A stretch of 64,000 nt of DNA from Paraphaeosphaeria minitans (Eukaryota; Ascomycota; Dothideomycetes; Pleosporales; Didymosphaeriaceae): NCBI GenBank assembly GCA_015832175.1, contig WJXW01000015.1, positions 1,364,001-1,428,000 on the forward strand, in the 5' to 3' direction. The translations under genes and the position numbers were made by a program. Positions 54,456-64,000 of this stretch are shown one piece after another. The notes below the pieces were generated by a model, which saw only the letters and a program-made list of their open reading frames with translations, was not told the origin of the DNA and made no database searches. How positions within the stretch are numbered: position 1 is the stretch's first letter; each line of letters begins with the position of its first letter.

Positions 54456-55028
54456 CCTCAGAGTCGGAATTCGCAGATGCATTATAAATACTCGGTTCGG
54501 AGGAGCCCTATGTCTAATTATGTTCTGCCTTCTTTGGCTTTATGTGATCGACTTCCGAACAGAGGAACAATTGGGGTGGCTCGTACTGTTGTTCATGCCG
54601 CCCCGAGTGATTGCCTTCCCAGTATGCCAACATTCGTGGACACGATTATCTGGACTGAAATACCCCTATTCAACACGCCTCGCATTCGCTGGCGGCGTTA
54701 TGAAGCTCTGTACGAATCTTCCACGTCGTTGCTAGATATCGTAGCCTTTTCACCTTTCAAGTCAGTGTTATGCAAAGAATCAGAGTAGTCTCCTATGTAT
54801 AGATACTCGAAAACCCTCCAGTAGGCAGCACCACTCCCTTGGTCACAATTCAGTTTTCTCTCGCCTCTGCTAAAGGCTTGATGGCACGATTCCTCAAGTT
54901 ACGTGCTCTGCGGACAGACGACAAATCGGTGAGCAGGTAAGGAAATGTTTTGGATCAACATCGTCATATCTGCGTGTGCTGTCTGATTGAACATGCGAAA
55001 ATGATGACCGGGACAACAGTGAATGTAC
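54456..55028. other. no gene recognised
   Basis: Short frames only; nothing matches a family. Confidence 0.4.
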
Positions 55029-55430
55029 CTAGATATACGGCTTAAAAGCTCTTGCTGATGATAATCTAGGAGTCTCCAAGGCATTGTCTGTAGCAACGTC
55101 TTCCTTCTTGACATCCTCCAGATATCTCCAAGCATCCTTGGAATCCCCAACTGATCGTACGCTTGCAGCAGCCGAAGAGGTCTGGTAGCCACGGGCCCAG
55201 TGACCAACGGCCGTCATGTGTTGCTCTTGGGCATGCTGCGAACCGAATTCTTTTGTGCATGTCGCATTCAAAGTTCCAATATTTCGTATCGTCCTGTGCT
55301 GATTACGGGATCGGCGAGTGTGAAAGGTACGTGTGCAGCAAACGCACTTGTGCATCTTCGCTGATGGTTTCGCGTTCGTTGCGCGGCCTGCAGAGGATCT
55401 GAAACCTTGAAAAGGATGCGTGGAATACAT
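55029..55430 (-). pseudogene. C2H2 zinc-finger protein fragment
   Basis: The 133-residue frame has two C2H2-like units: 'HKCVCCTRTFHTRRSRNQH' and 'CTKEFGSQHAQEQHMTAVGH', the latter being the common fungal finger that precedes 'HW'. The tail is low in structure. Relatives are several hundred residues long, so this is a fragment, or one exon of a decayed gene. Function unknown. Confidence 0.4.
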
Positions 55431-55565
55431 AACCAGCAGATGCTGTCAGGGCACGAATTCAGCCGTCGATCAACGAAAGTTCCGTGGACCCTGGTTTTGT
55501 AGTTAGCCCCAGCCGGGGGTTGCTGAGTCAACTGTTCCGAAAAATAGCCGGCTCATCTCCAAGCC

Positions 55566-55803
55566 TCAAGCATCAACACTTTCGCATAGCAGGTCAGCGC
55601 ACCCTTCGCATACAGCATCTGGGAGTCTGACCATGCACCCTCCCGTGCTCGTCCCACCGATCATGTCGAAGTAGTCGCACGGCTTGAGCGGCGCGTCTGG
55701 GTCGACAGCTTCCATGAGTGAGCTGCTTGAGGATCATGAGGGCGGACAGACCGCGCACGCCGCCGCCGTCGAGGGCGAGCAGGCGCAGGTCGTTACCAGG
55801 CAT
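55566..55803 (-). pseudogene. patatin N-terminal fragment (NLR-type)
   Basis: It starts at an ATG (MPGNDLRLLALDGGGVRG), with the oxyanion loop DGGGVRG and 'LSALMILKQL'. After a one-base frameshift the second frame gives 'DPDAPLKPCDYFDMIGGTST', with the GTSTG nucleophile elbow. Right after the elbow the similarity ends and an unrelated 25 codons lead to a stop. Patatin domains of this type head many fungal NLR-like receptors (patatin, NB-ARC, TPR/ankyrin). The rest of such a receptor is absent. This patatin differs from the large PLP at 24213-27190. Confidence 0.7.
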
Positions 55804-56195
55804 GCTGTAGTCGGTAGCGGCGTGCACGTGCAAGTGCTCAGCATGCTAAGTCGGAAGGTAGAAGTGTTTTGGTGTCTTTGTCCATGGTTGCTATCGTGGG
55901 TAGCACAGCTGAGGCAGCCTTTCGGCCCCCAGCGCGTGCGGCCAAGCCAGCTAAATGGGCGGCTAAATGTAGTGGATGGGTATGGCAAGTGGTTGGCTGA
56001 AGCTGCATCATGCAGCGCGTCTGCTGCCGTCGTCTGCTGCCGTCGTCTGAGTGGTTGCAGAGACAGGCGCGCGCTGCTGCAGGTTGCAGGATGGTCTGCC
56101 GTAGGTACCGTATCTTGGCAGCCCGTGCACGCCCGCAGCCCATGCACGCCCCGCCATGAAACACCATAACTTCAACACCTTGCATCTCTACCAAT
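55804..56195. other. gap before transposase; possible Fot1 terminal sequence
   Basis: No coding content. GC-rich, with CTGCTGCCGTCGT and GCACGCCCGCAGCCCATGC short repeats near 56020-56150. The sequence TATCTTGGCAG at about 56110 resembles, on the other strand, TATCTTAGCGG near 63950, and could be the terminal sequence of the Fot1-like element. Not proven. Confidence 0.3.
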
Positions 56196-57311
56196 ATGGA
56201 TCCAATCCAGACTGCGATTACGGCAATCGAATCGCGAGAACCAGGAGAACAACTTGTATACCAGAAATATGCTGATTTGTTTAGTGTTGACCGAACTACA
56301 CTTAGCCGGAGGCACCGAGGCGTCACCTCAACACGTGAAGATGGGCAGGCAAAACAACGCAACCTCACCCACGATCAGGAGATAGAGCTTCTACAATACA
56401 TTAAGAAACTTACTAAGCGTGACCTTGCACCTACACGCCAGATGATACAGAGCTTTGCCTCTACGATAGCTGGAAAGCAGGTCTCTATTTGGTGGGTTGA
56501 TCGATTCACCCAACGGAACAAGGAATCCTTGATATCTCGATGGACGGCCGGCATCGATCGTAATCGCCACCAAGCTGATTCCCTATACAAATATGAGCTC
56601 TACTTTGGCCTCCTACGTGATAAGATAGCGGAGTATCTGATTGAGGCCCGGGATACGTACAATATGGATGAGAAAGGCTTCCTGATTGGTATCACCTCTC
56701 GCACAAAGAGGATCTTCGACAGGCCTCTGTATGAGGCCCACGCTGTGAGGCAGACTATCCAGGATGGTAACCGTGAGTGGATATCTCTCATCGCATGTAT
56801 CTGCGCGGATGGGACTGCCCTAGACCTAGCCCTGATCTACCCGGCCACCTCTGGCAACATACAATCGACGTGGGTGGAGGATTTGGATCCTGATCACTAT
56901 CGCGCCTTTTTCACCTTATCTGAATCTGGCTGGAGCAACAATCAGATTGGGCTGGCATGGCTAGAGCAGGTGTTTGATCGCCTTACCAAGGATAAGGCAA
57001 GGCGATTATACCGGCTATTGCTAGTAGATGGCCATGGATCTCATGTTACTATGGATTTCATTGATTACTGCGATCGCAATCGGATCCTACTCGCCATATA
57101 TCCACCGCATGCGACGCATACGCTGCAACCTCTCGATGTCTGTATCTTCAAGCCTTCATCAAACAGATGAGCTCACCTCCTTCATCAATAACAGCCAAGG
57201 ACTAGCGATGATCACCAAACGCGACTTCTTCTACCTGTTCTGGAAGGCCTGGGGCAATACTATGAGGCAGGCGTTGATTATGCGGGCATTTGAAGCTACT
57301 GGCATCTAACC
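56196..57311 (+). pseudogene. Fot1/pogo DDE transposase, frameshifted
   Basis: The N-terminus is a helix-turn-helix/CENP-B-like DNA-binding part ('YQKYADLFSVDRTTLSRRHR', 'LLQYIKKLTKRDLAPT'). The DDE_1 catalytic core follows with D in 'YNMDEKGFLIG', 'LYRLLLVDGHGSHVT' and the third D in 'THTLQPLDV' after 'ILLAIYPPHA'. The frame shifts by one base after 'LDVCIFKP' (about 57155) and continues 'ELTSFINNSQGLAMITKRDF' to 57309. All three catalytic residues survive, but the C-terminus is lost by the shift. Tc1/mariner-superfamily Fot1-like elements insert at TA. Confidence 0.9.
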
Positions 57312-57321
57312 TCTCCAGCCA
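57308..57321 (+). repeat. left candidate target-site duplication of the LINE
   Basis: AACCTCTCCAGCCA here is repeated at 63333-63346. The two copies bracket the 6-kb LINE. The 14-bp length fits target-primed reverse transcription. The same phrase also occurs naturally at the 3' end of the Fot1 gene (CACCTCTCCAGCCA at about 63702), so part of the match is host sequence. Confidence 0.5.
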
Positions 57322-57469
57322 ACACCGAACACCAAACTTTCGATTTTTGGACTTCCTTCACAGAGGCCCCAAAAATCCCAGCAACTGATCCGGCTCGCTG
57401 CGGCCACTCTGGGAGTACCTCTAGCATCCGCCTAGGTCCCCCGCGCGACGCGTAAGGGAGCTTAATAGG

Positions 57470-59125
57470 ATGGTAGAGTCTCCCTCCTCCCACCACACGG
57501 GGTCCCCAGACCCCGAGTCCCCTCAGCAGCTCAATACCAGCGCCTCAAGACGGCTCCAGAAGGACGTGCACCACCCGGCACCCCCGCTGAGCAGTCAGAA
57601 CCCCGGTGGGGGCGCTCCCAAACCTCGAGTCTCTGACGCCGTCCAACGCCACATCACCGAGACCCAGCAGACCACCCAGCTATGGAACACCATCACTGCC
57701 GCCTTCGCAGCAGCCGTAGATCAACACGCACAAGGCTACACTAATCCTCAAGAAGCCAATATCGCAGAGGAGCTGCAGCAGAGAGTCATCCATGCCCTGA
57801 CCTCCCTCTCCCCAAGCAACTCCCCTCCCAGCTCCCGCTGGAGCAGCGACGCCGGCTACAGCAACTCCAGGAGTCAGGAATCAGGACGCCGCTCCTGGGC
57901 GGACGTAGCCAGAGACCCCCAAAACTCGAATAGGGGCATCAGTCGACCCCTGATCGCTGCTAGGACGCGGCCCGCCCCGCTAGCTAAGCCAAAAGAAGAC
58001 AATCGAATCTTTATAGCCATCTCTAACCCAGCAATGCGACTGCAACAACCATCACCATTTGCAGTAAGGCAGGCAATATGCAAGAGCATAGGAGGAATCA
58101 CCCTCAAGGATATACCTACTGCATCACCTATCAATACAGGCTGGGCAATTACCCCAGCTAACCAGAATATCCGGGAACAACTCCTAACGCAAGAGAACCA
58201 GGTACTTATAGTACAAGCGCTAGACGGAGACGCGATCAGGATCCCAGAACGCTGGATCAACTACGCAGTGCAAGGAGTACCCAGCTCTTTTCGGACCCTA
58301 GACGGCACAGAAATACCAACTACTACCCAGCTGGTCGAGGAAGAGGTATGCTCACAAACAGGCAAGCAGCCCGTCAGCTGCAGGACCTCACGGCACGGGG
58401 TGAACCAGAATGGCCTCACTACCTGGATTATCTCATACAAGCAGCCAGTCCGCTCATTCCAGCTTTTTGGCACGAGCCAATTCTCAAAGGAAATCCACAA
58501 ACGTCCAACTATACAGCGACATGACCCAGGCTGCCAGGGATACTGCAACGCTGCACGCTGTACCCGAGTAGCCCGCTGTGCGCACTGCGGTGACCGTACG
58601 GACCGACACCAAGGACAGCACGGAGACAGTTGCCCCCACAAAGCTATGTGTGCCAACTGCCACGGCCCTCACCCAGCCAGCCACTCCAACTGCCCTGCAG
58701 CCCCTCGTCGGGTACACGGACACATAAGCAAGCCTACAAAGACTGAGCTAAAAGCCATCCGCCGCGCAGGCAGGATAGCACACAAGCACCTCTACGGAAC
58801 AGTCGAAGAGACCCTGAGACAGGCCACACTTCAGCCTGATTCCACTCCACCAGAGGCTCCTCAGGAGACAACGACACCCCAACCTACTACTCAGGAGCAA
58901 GCAGCACAAGCTACACGTACCAGAACAATCAGTGCCTCCCACGTACCTTCATCCGCTACCAGCGGAGAAAAGAGACCAAGGCGGGCAGCCACGGGCAATA
59001 GAAACCTCAACGTCAGGCAAATGTCTGCCAAAAGCTTGCAGCCACGACCCACTATCTACACTGACCCGTCTACCTCAGAGAGAGAAGACACCAGCATGAG
59101 CGATGACCCTCCATCGACATGCTAG
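57470..59125 (+). CDS. LINE ORF1 (gag-like, zinc knuckles)
   Basis: An intact 551-residue protein. The N-terminal 170 residues are Ser/Pro/Gln-rich and disordered. Residues about 180-320 form a folded region ('AIRQ'-type 'PFAVRQAICKSIGGITLKDI') typical of LINE ORF1. Residues about 355-410 contain three cysteine knuckles ('CQGYCNAARCTRVARCAHC', 'CPHKAMCANCHGPHPASH', ending 'NCPAAP'). The C-terminal 130 residues are basic and low-complexity. It would bind RNA and form the RNP. The stop overlaps the ORF2 start in ATGCTAG. Confidence 0.88.
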   Translation: MVESPSSHHTGSPDPESPQQLNTSASRRLQKDVHHPAPPLSSQNPGGGAPKPRVSDAVQRHITETQQTTQLWNTITAAFAAAVDQHAQGYTNPQEANIAEELQQRVIHALTSLSPSNSPPSSRWSSDAGYSNSRSQESGRRSWADVARDPQNSNRGISRPLIAARTRPAPLAKPKEDNRIFIAISNPAMRLQQPSPFAVRQAICKSIGGITLKDIPTASPINTGWAITPANQNIREQLLTQENQVLIVQALDGDAIRIPERWINYAVQGVPSSFRTLDGTEIPTTTQLVEEEVCSQTGKQPVSCRTSRHGVNQNGLTTWIISYKQPVRSFQLFGTSQFSKEIHKRPTIQRHDPGCQGYCNAARCTRVARCAHCGDRTDRHQGQHGDSCPHKAMCANCHGPHPASHSNCPAAPRRVHGHISKPTKTELKAIRRAGRIAHKHLYGTVEETLRQATLQPDSTPPEAPQETTTPQPTTQEQAAQATRTRTISASHVPSSATSGEKRPRRAATGNRNLNVRQMSAKSLQPRPTIYTDPSTSEREDTSMSDDPPSTC

Positions 59126-62100
59126 AACACCCCAACAACACCCCAGCCTATAACGGGCAACAACAGCCCAGTCTACCAAGCAAACAGCTACGAGTATGCT
59201 GGGCCAATGTTGGCAGGAGCTCTCCCTGCCATATCACAATACTAGAAGTGGCCTTTCAGAAGGGCCTGGATGTTGTATGCGTGCAAGAGCCCTTCACATG
59301 TGCCAACTCAAGGACCTCTACCCACCCTGGCTTTCGGCACCTCGCACCGATCAGCACTTGGGACACTCCCACCGCATCAGGCTCAGCGCGCCCTCGGGTG
59401 ATGACGTATATCCGGAAAGGGTACCACCTAAGACTCCAGACTAGAGAAAGTCTCAACCATCCAGACCTGCTATGGGTTGTTGTGAACGGAGTAGCAATAC
59501 TCAACTGCTATAGACAGCCACTTACCCCTGACGTACTTCAATACGTCACGCATCTCACGCCTCCCCAACACTGCCTTGTGGGAGGTGACTTCAATGTCCG
59601 ACACGAATCCTTTGAACCGGCTGTCACCGCAGCCAACGGCGGCATAGAGCTTGCCAGGTGGGCGGCCGCCGCCTCCATGGACTACATTGGCGTGCCAGGG
59701 CAGCCAACGCACTGCGCTGGTCATGTCCTTGATCTGACCTTCTCTAACATCCCATTCGCCCAGTCGGCTGTCGAGGCCAGCATGCACAGCGGATCAGACC
59801 ACGAGACGATAGTGACCTCTATCCCCACTGCCGCACTAGGTACTCCGCACCTAGCTCAGTACCACTACAGAGTCCCAGAGGCAAGCCTACCAAAGTTTGC
59901 CGGTCTGATAGAGATAGGCGTTCAGGGTATCCCAGACCCGCTTGCGGCGCAAGATACAGCACAACTAGACAACTGTGTGTCGCTACTGACGGAGACAATA
60001 CAACACTCTGTACGAACAGCAGGCAGGCCTGATCGCAAGGAAGGACGCGCCGCACCATGGTGGACTGAGGAGTGCAAGACTGCTTACCAAGCCTACAAGC
60101 GCGCCAGACAGCTCTACCTAGGCAGCCCTCCATCAGAAGAAACACGAGCTTTCAAGACAATAGTTAGACAGGCTAAGAGACAATACTGGAGGCACGTTAT
60201 TGACAACGCCAAGGACGATAAGGACCTGTTCAAGGTCATTGCCTGGCATAAGCTTACGCCGGAGAACCAGGAAACCCCCTTATAGTCAACGATACGACTA
60301 TCTATGACCCCCTGGAGAAGGCAGAGGCACTCAGAGAGGAAGTTCTCAACCGGTACACAGCAGAGGATGACCTCAGACAATGCCCAGACCAGGAGGCCGC
60401 AGCCACTCTCCCCTGGAGCACATATATCTCACTTGAGGAAGCAGAACGAAACACAATAGGGGTCTCTAGCACCTCACCAGGTACTGACCGGTCCACTGTT
60501 CGGCTGCTCCGCGCCTGCAGGGCTCATGTTGGAGAGCTTATACGAAGGATCTTCCAGCAGTGCCTAGAACTCAACCACTTCCCAGCATATTGGAAGCTCG
60601 CGGAGGTGGCAATGATACCCAAAGTAGGGAAGACAGACCGGACGTCATCCCGATCCTGGAGACCAATAGCACTCCTATCCTGCATTGGGAAAGGCCTTGA
60701 ACGAACAGTGGCCAGAAGAATTGCATGGACTGCTATGACGCACAAGATCCTTAGTCCCCAACATGGCGGCGCCCTCCCAAAACGCTCTGCAGCCGATCTG
60801 ACCGCAGCGTTCACCCATGACACAGAAGCCGCGTGGGCACTGAATCAGCACGTTACAATGGTTACCCTAGATGTGCAGGGCGCCTTTGACGCTCTCCTGA
60901 AGAACCGTCTGCTGCACCGAATGGTTGAACAGGGATGGCCGCAAAGGACTATCCTCTTCATAGACTCCTTCCTTACTGCTCGAAGGGTCCAAGTTCGCCT
61001 TGGCCAGGTCACCACCCCAGCTACCCTGTCGCCTGCGGGACGCCCCAAGGGTCGCCTCTCTCCCCGGTCCTGTACACGCTGTACCTGGCAGAGCTGCTAT
61101 CCATGGACATAGAACGGAGATTTGGATACGCCGATGACATATGCCTATACCGGGCCTCGCACTCCCTAGATAACAACGTTGAGCTCCTAGCAGCAGATCT
61201 AAGGCAGATCAGAACGTGGGGCGCAATCAACAAAGTCACCTTTGCCCCAGAAAAGCAGGAGATGATACACCTAACGAGACAGCGAAGCAGCTATGCCCCA
61301 CTCTGTGTCGTAGACGAGCACCTCACGATCCACCCTATCCTCCCAGGTGGAGAACACTGCCAGCCAGCCCTGCGGTGGCTAGGAATCTGGTTCGACCGCA
61401 GACTAACTTTCAGACGACACGTAGCTATGCGCGCCGCAAAAGCCGCCAAGGTAGCCCACCACATCCGAAGTCTAGCAAGGACCACTTGCGGACCACCAGC
61501 CAGCTCTCTCCGCAAGGCTACCATTGCCTGCGTATACCCGTCCCTTCTGCATGGGACAGAGTGCTGGTACAGGGGCCGCACCAAACCGCCGCGAACACTC
61601 AAGCCTGGCAGACCGCCAGAGGTGAGCGCCTATGTTGGCTGGCATATAGCCGCTATAGATAAGACAATCGCTATAGCAGCAAGAGGTATCCTACCAGTGT
61701 GGAGGACGACCCCAACAGCCACACTATTTCGAGACGCTGGATTACCCTCCGCCGCAGTGGCGCTGGAGGAAGCCAAACTCAGATATGCAACCCATCTTCG
61801 TGCTATAGACTCAGATCACCTCCTTACCAACCGTGCGGTAGTCCCTATAGTAAATAGAGGCAAGGGAGCCGGAAAACCTCAGAGAATCCAGACAAAAGTC
61901 CAGCAGCTAGGGTCTCTTCTACCAGAGATTCCTAGGACTGAACTGATAGCCCCTCACTACTCGCCTGGATGCCGAACCGACCCAACACTCGGCATAGACA
62001 AGAAGACTGCAGCCAAATCCTTCAAAGAATGGTGGGCTCAGCTCCCACCATTAGATGTCACTATCTTCTCAGATGGCTCTGAACAGTACACAAAGGAAGG

Positions 62101-62953
62101 AGAAAAGCGGGTCACCTACGGCTACGCAGTGTATCAGAATGGAAGACAACTACAGAGCGGCCGCGGGTCACTACATCCTACCTCGCATGTGTTTGACGCG
62201 GAGGTAGTCGGAGCGTGGAGAGGCCTCCAGCACACGATAAGACAACCAGCGCTTAGTACCCGCCGAATCTGGATGTGCGTAGACAGCACTTCAGTAATAT
62301 GGGGCCTTAGAGGCGTCGCGCCTTCTACCTCTCAATGGGCCTTCCTAGCATGCCACGGCGCTATGGAGACACACGACGTCTCTATCAAATGGGCCCCTGG
62401 ACACCTGGGTGTCGAGGGGAACGAGACGGCTGACAGACTAGCTAATCAGGAAGCCCAGCACCCATCGCCACCAACCGGGAAAGCTGCTGTGCCCACACTC
62501 TCAGGCATCAAGTCAGTTGCTCGCAAAGTACTACGAAGCATACAACAGATTTGGTGGGCAGACAAGAAGACAAAACTCTCTAGATGGTATAAAAGCTGGG
62601 AGCTGGACTACGCACCACGCCGCGGACCAGGAGAACTAGACCTACCCAGAGCTGTATTGGCTAGATTCCTATCTATCCGCTCTATGCACGGAGACTTTGC
62701 CTGGTACCATCGGAAGTTCAATCACAACGACGCGAACCTCACCTGCTCATGCGGACGCGATAAGACGCCAGAGCACCTTGCGCTCTGCCGCAAGACCCTA
62801 GGGGCCTTTGGCCGATGGCCGCTTCGACCACCCGCACTACCATCCAGCCGGGCTGACGGCCTGGCGTATACCGCGGCGCTGATAGGAGATCCAGAGGCCT
62901 TCGAAGCCTTTACCCAGCTCACACAGTACTATACTAAGGTTTGTCCTCGGTAG
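59119..62953 (+). pseudogene. LINE ORF2 (EN-RT-RNase H), two frameshifts
   Basis: The apurinic-type endonuclease (59119-60285) shows 'VCVQEPF', 'CLVGGDFNVRHESF' and 'SGSDHETIVTSIP'. A one-base shift in a C run at about 60275 leads to the RT: 'EVAMIPKVGKTDRTSSRSWR', 'PIALLSCIGKGLE' and 'VTLDVQGAFDALL'. A second shift at about 61025 leads to 'CGTPQGSPLSPVLYTLYLAE' and the catalytic 'GYADDICLYR'. RNase H follows with acidic residues in 'FSDGSEQ', 'DAEVVGAWRGL', 'CVDSTSVIWGL' and 'HLGVEGNETADRLAN', then a CCHC (CSCGRDKTPEHLALC). EN plus RNase H plus this order is the Tad clade. Each shift lies in or beside a short C run. The start is the ATG overlapping the ORF1 stop. Confidence 0.9.
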
Positions 62954-63332
62954 TCCTGCCCTGCACTAGCAACAACAACCCCACTGCACTTAGCCTAGCT
63001 GCATAATAGCTGCGACACTTCTTATCTTTCTACTTCTCTCTCCACCCTCTCCTTCTCACCCTCTTACTCTCTTCTCTACTGTAACGGCATAATAATGCCT
63101 TATAATATAAGGGACTCTCCCTGATGCACATACACGGCCTAGTCTCCCTAACTGGAAGGGGAGCTACAGCTTGAAATGGTAGCAATACCCGCATAGGCAA
63201 GAAATGCTTTCTAAGGTAGCGCGCTGGCACTGTAAATCCATAGCTTAGCACGTCTTATATGCCCCTCGGGAGGCGATATGGTGGACTTACTCCTCATCAT
63301 ACGGACGAAAAATGAATACCAACCAACCAACC

Positions 63333-63346
63333 AACCTCTCCAGCCA
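63333..63346 (+). repeat. right candidate target-site duplication of the LINE
   Basis: AACCTCTCCAGCCA, identical to 57308-57321, directly after the CCAA-repeat tail of the LINE. Confidence 0.5.
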
Positions 63347-63351
63347 GCAAA

Positions 63352-63798
63352 CAAGTGTTTGATCGATCTACGAAGGAGAAGGCAGGACGGAGCTATCGAT
63401 TACTCATCCTTGATGGCCATGGATCTCATCTCACGATGGATTTTATCGAATACTGCGATCGGAATAGAATCCTCCTTGCAGTATACCCCCCTCATTCAAC
63501 TCACACCCTCCAGCCGCTTGACGTCGTCATGTTCAAGCCATTCTCATCAGCCTACTCAAACCAGGTAGTTGTATTCATGGAGAGATGCCAGGGGCTCACA
63601 TCTATGAGCAAAAGAGACTTATATCCCATGTTTATAGCTGCCTGGGAGGCCTCGTTCAAGAAGGATACTATACTCAAGGCCTTTAAGGCCACTGGCCTCT
63701 CACCTCTCCAGCCAGCACCGAACATCAACTTTTCCAGGTCAGCGAAAGGTCGATTTCCATCGATTTTTCGTTCAAACACGACTCAAATGCCTTCTTAA
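63352..63798 (+). pseudogene. second Fot1/pogo transposase fragment
   Basis: Only the C-terminal part is present: 'FDRSTKEKAGRSYRLLILDG' with 'DGHGSHLTMDFIEYCDRNRI' (second catalytic Asp), 'THTLQPLDVVMFKP' (third Asp), 'GLTSMSKRDLYPMF' and a tail 'GLSPLQPAPN'. It is about three quarters identical by eye to the copy at 56196-57311 over the shared part, and its reading frame is cleaner. The N-terminal DNA-binding half is missing, so the copy is dead. Confidence 0.85.
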
Positions 63799-64000
63799 AT
63801 CTGTTTCCCAACGTCCTCTCTCCGCTGCGGGCGTTGTGGTAGGCGCGCTGCCCTATTTTGTCTTTTAGCTCTTTGTTGAGCTGAAATCTTTTTAAAATGG
63901 CCTGTGCGCTACTTAGATTATCACGTTTGGTTGAAGGCCACAACCACCGCTAAGATAAGGAGACAGCATTGCTACTCCCTGTTCTTGTAAGATATGGGCA
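63799..64000. other. window end, transposon-derived
   Basis: Probably the 3' flank of the Fot1-like copy. TATCTTAGCGG on the minus strand near 63950 may be its terminal repeat. A short minus-strand frame (to 63943) is an antisense shadow. Confidence 0.35.

Larger units (their letters stand above)
57322..63332 (+). mobile_element. Tad-like LINE retrotransposon, about 6.0 kb
   Basis: Layout is 5' UTR, ORF1 (gag-like), ORF2 (endonuclease, reverse transcriptase, RNase H, CCHC) and a 3' UTR of about 370 bp ending in a CCAACCAACCAACC tail. It sits between the two copies of AACCTCTCCAGCCA and lies right after a Fot1 transposase. ORF2 has two frameshifts, so the copy is not autonomous unless these are sequencing errors. 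Confidence 0.8.

Overview
The window looks like nuclear DNA of a filamentous ascomycete, most likely a Dothideomycete. The evidence is short spliceosomal introns (mostly 43-65 nt, with CTGAC or CTAAC-like branch sites), fungal gene families (HET, DUF3435, CFEM-like, DUF1996, patatin, ferric reductase), a Tad-type LINE, Fot1/pogo and MULE transposases, and AT-rich decayed repeats next to GC-balanced genes. It is a mosaic of accessory and core compartments. No viral or bacterial features were seen.

1-4122: AT-rich repeat relics, a long AAT microsatellite and a truncated Copia retrotransposon (candidate 5' LTR, gag, zinc knuckle, start of the protease). The Copia coding sequence stops abruptly at about 4122.

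4123-36700: accessory block. It opens with a nearly complete DUF3435 tyrosine recombinase (the 'captain' family of Starship giant transposons), about 370 bp inside the junction and pointing inward. A second DUF3435 remnant, F-box/ankyrin and F-box proteins, a small secreted protein, a DUF1996 relic, a repeat-rich acidic protein, a ferric reductase (FRE), small coiled-coil and Myb/SANT-like genes, and an intact patatin-like phospholipase (PLP) follow. DUF3435 plus FRE plus PLP is the known Starship gene set, so I propose that 4.1 to at least 27.2 kb is a Starship or Starship fossil. Its right end was not found. The recombinase and the FRE each carry one in-frame stop, so the element may be decaying. 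An LRR-like gene, a decayed MULE, a satellite-like repeat field with a 61-bp perfect inverted repeat, and a small hypothetical gene lie to the right.

36719-53000: core-like block. A broken P450 5' end spliced in frame to a CFEM-like GPI protein is followed by a UBA/USP deubiquitinase (with an in-frame stop), mitochondrial ribosomal protein uL5m, a SET-domain protein, an intron-containing tRNA-Gly(GCC), a PD-(D/E)XK-like protein, an aldo-keto reductase and a class II aldolase/adducin protein. The last two are divergent genes separated by a three-copy minisatellite.

53300-64000: second accessory block. It has a HET-domain pseudogene ending in CCHC knuckles, a C2H2 fragment, an N-terminal patatin fragment, and a Fot1/pogo transposase followed by a 6-kb Tad-like LINE bracketed by a candidate 14-bp target duplication, then a second Fot1 fragment.

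Most genes were rebuilt by hand from splice signals and reading-frame continuity. Family names rest on motif recognition only, since no searches could be run.
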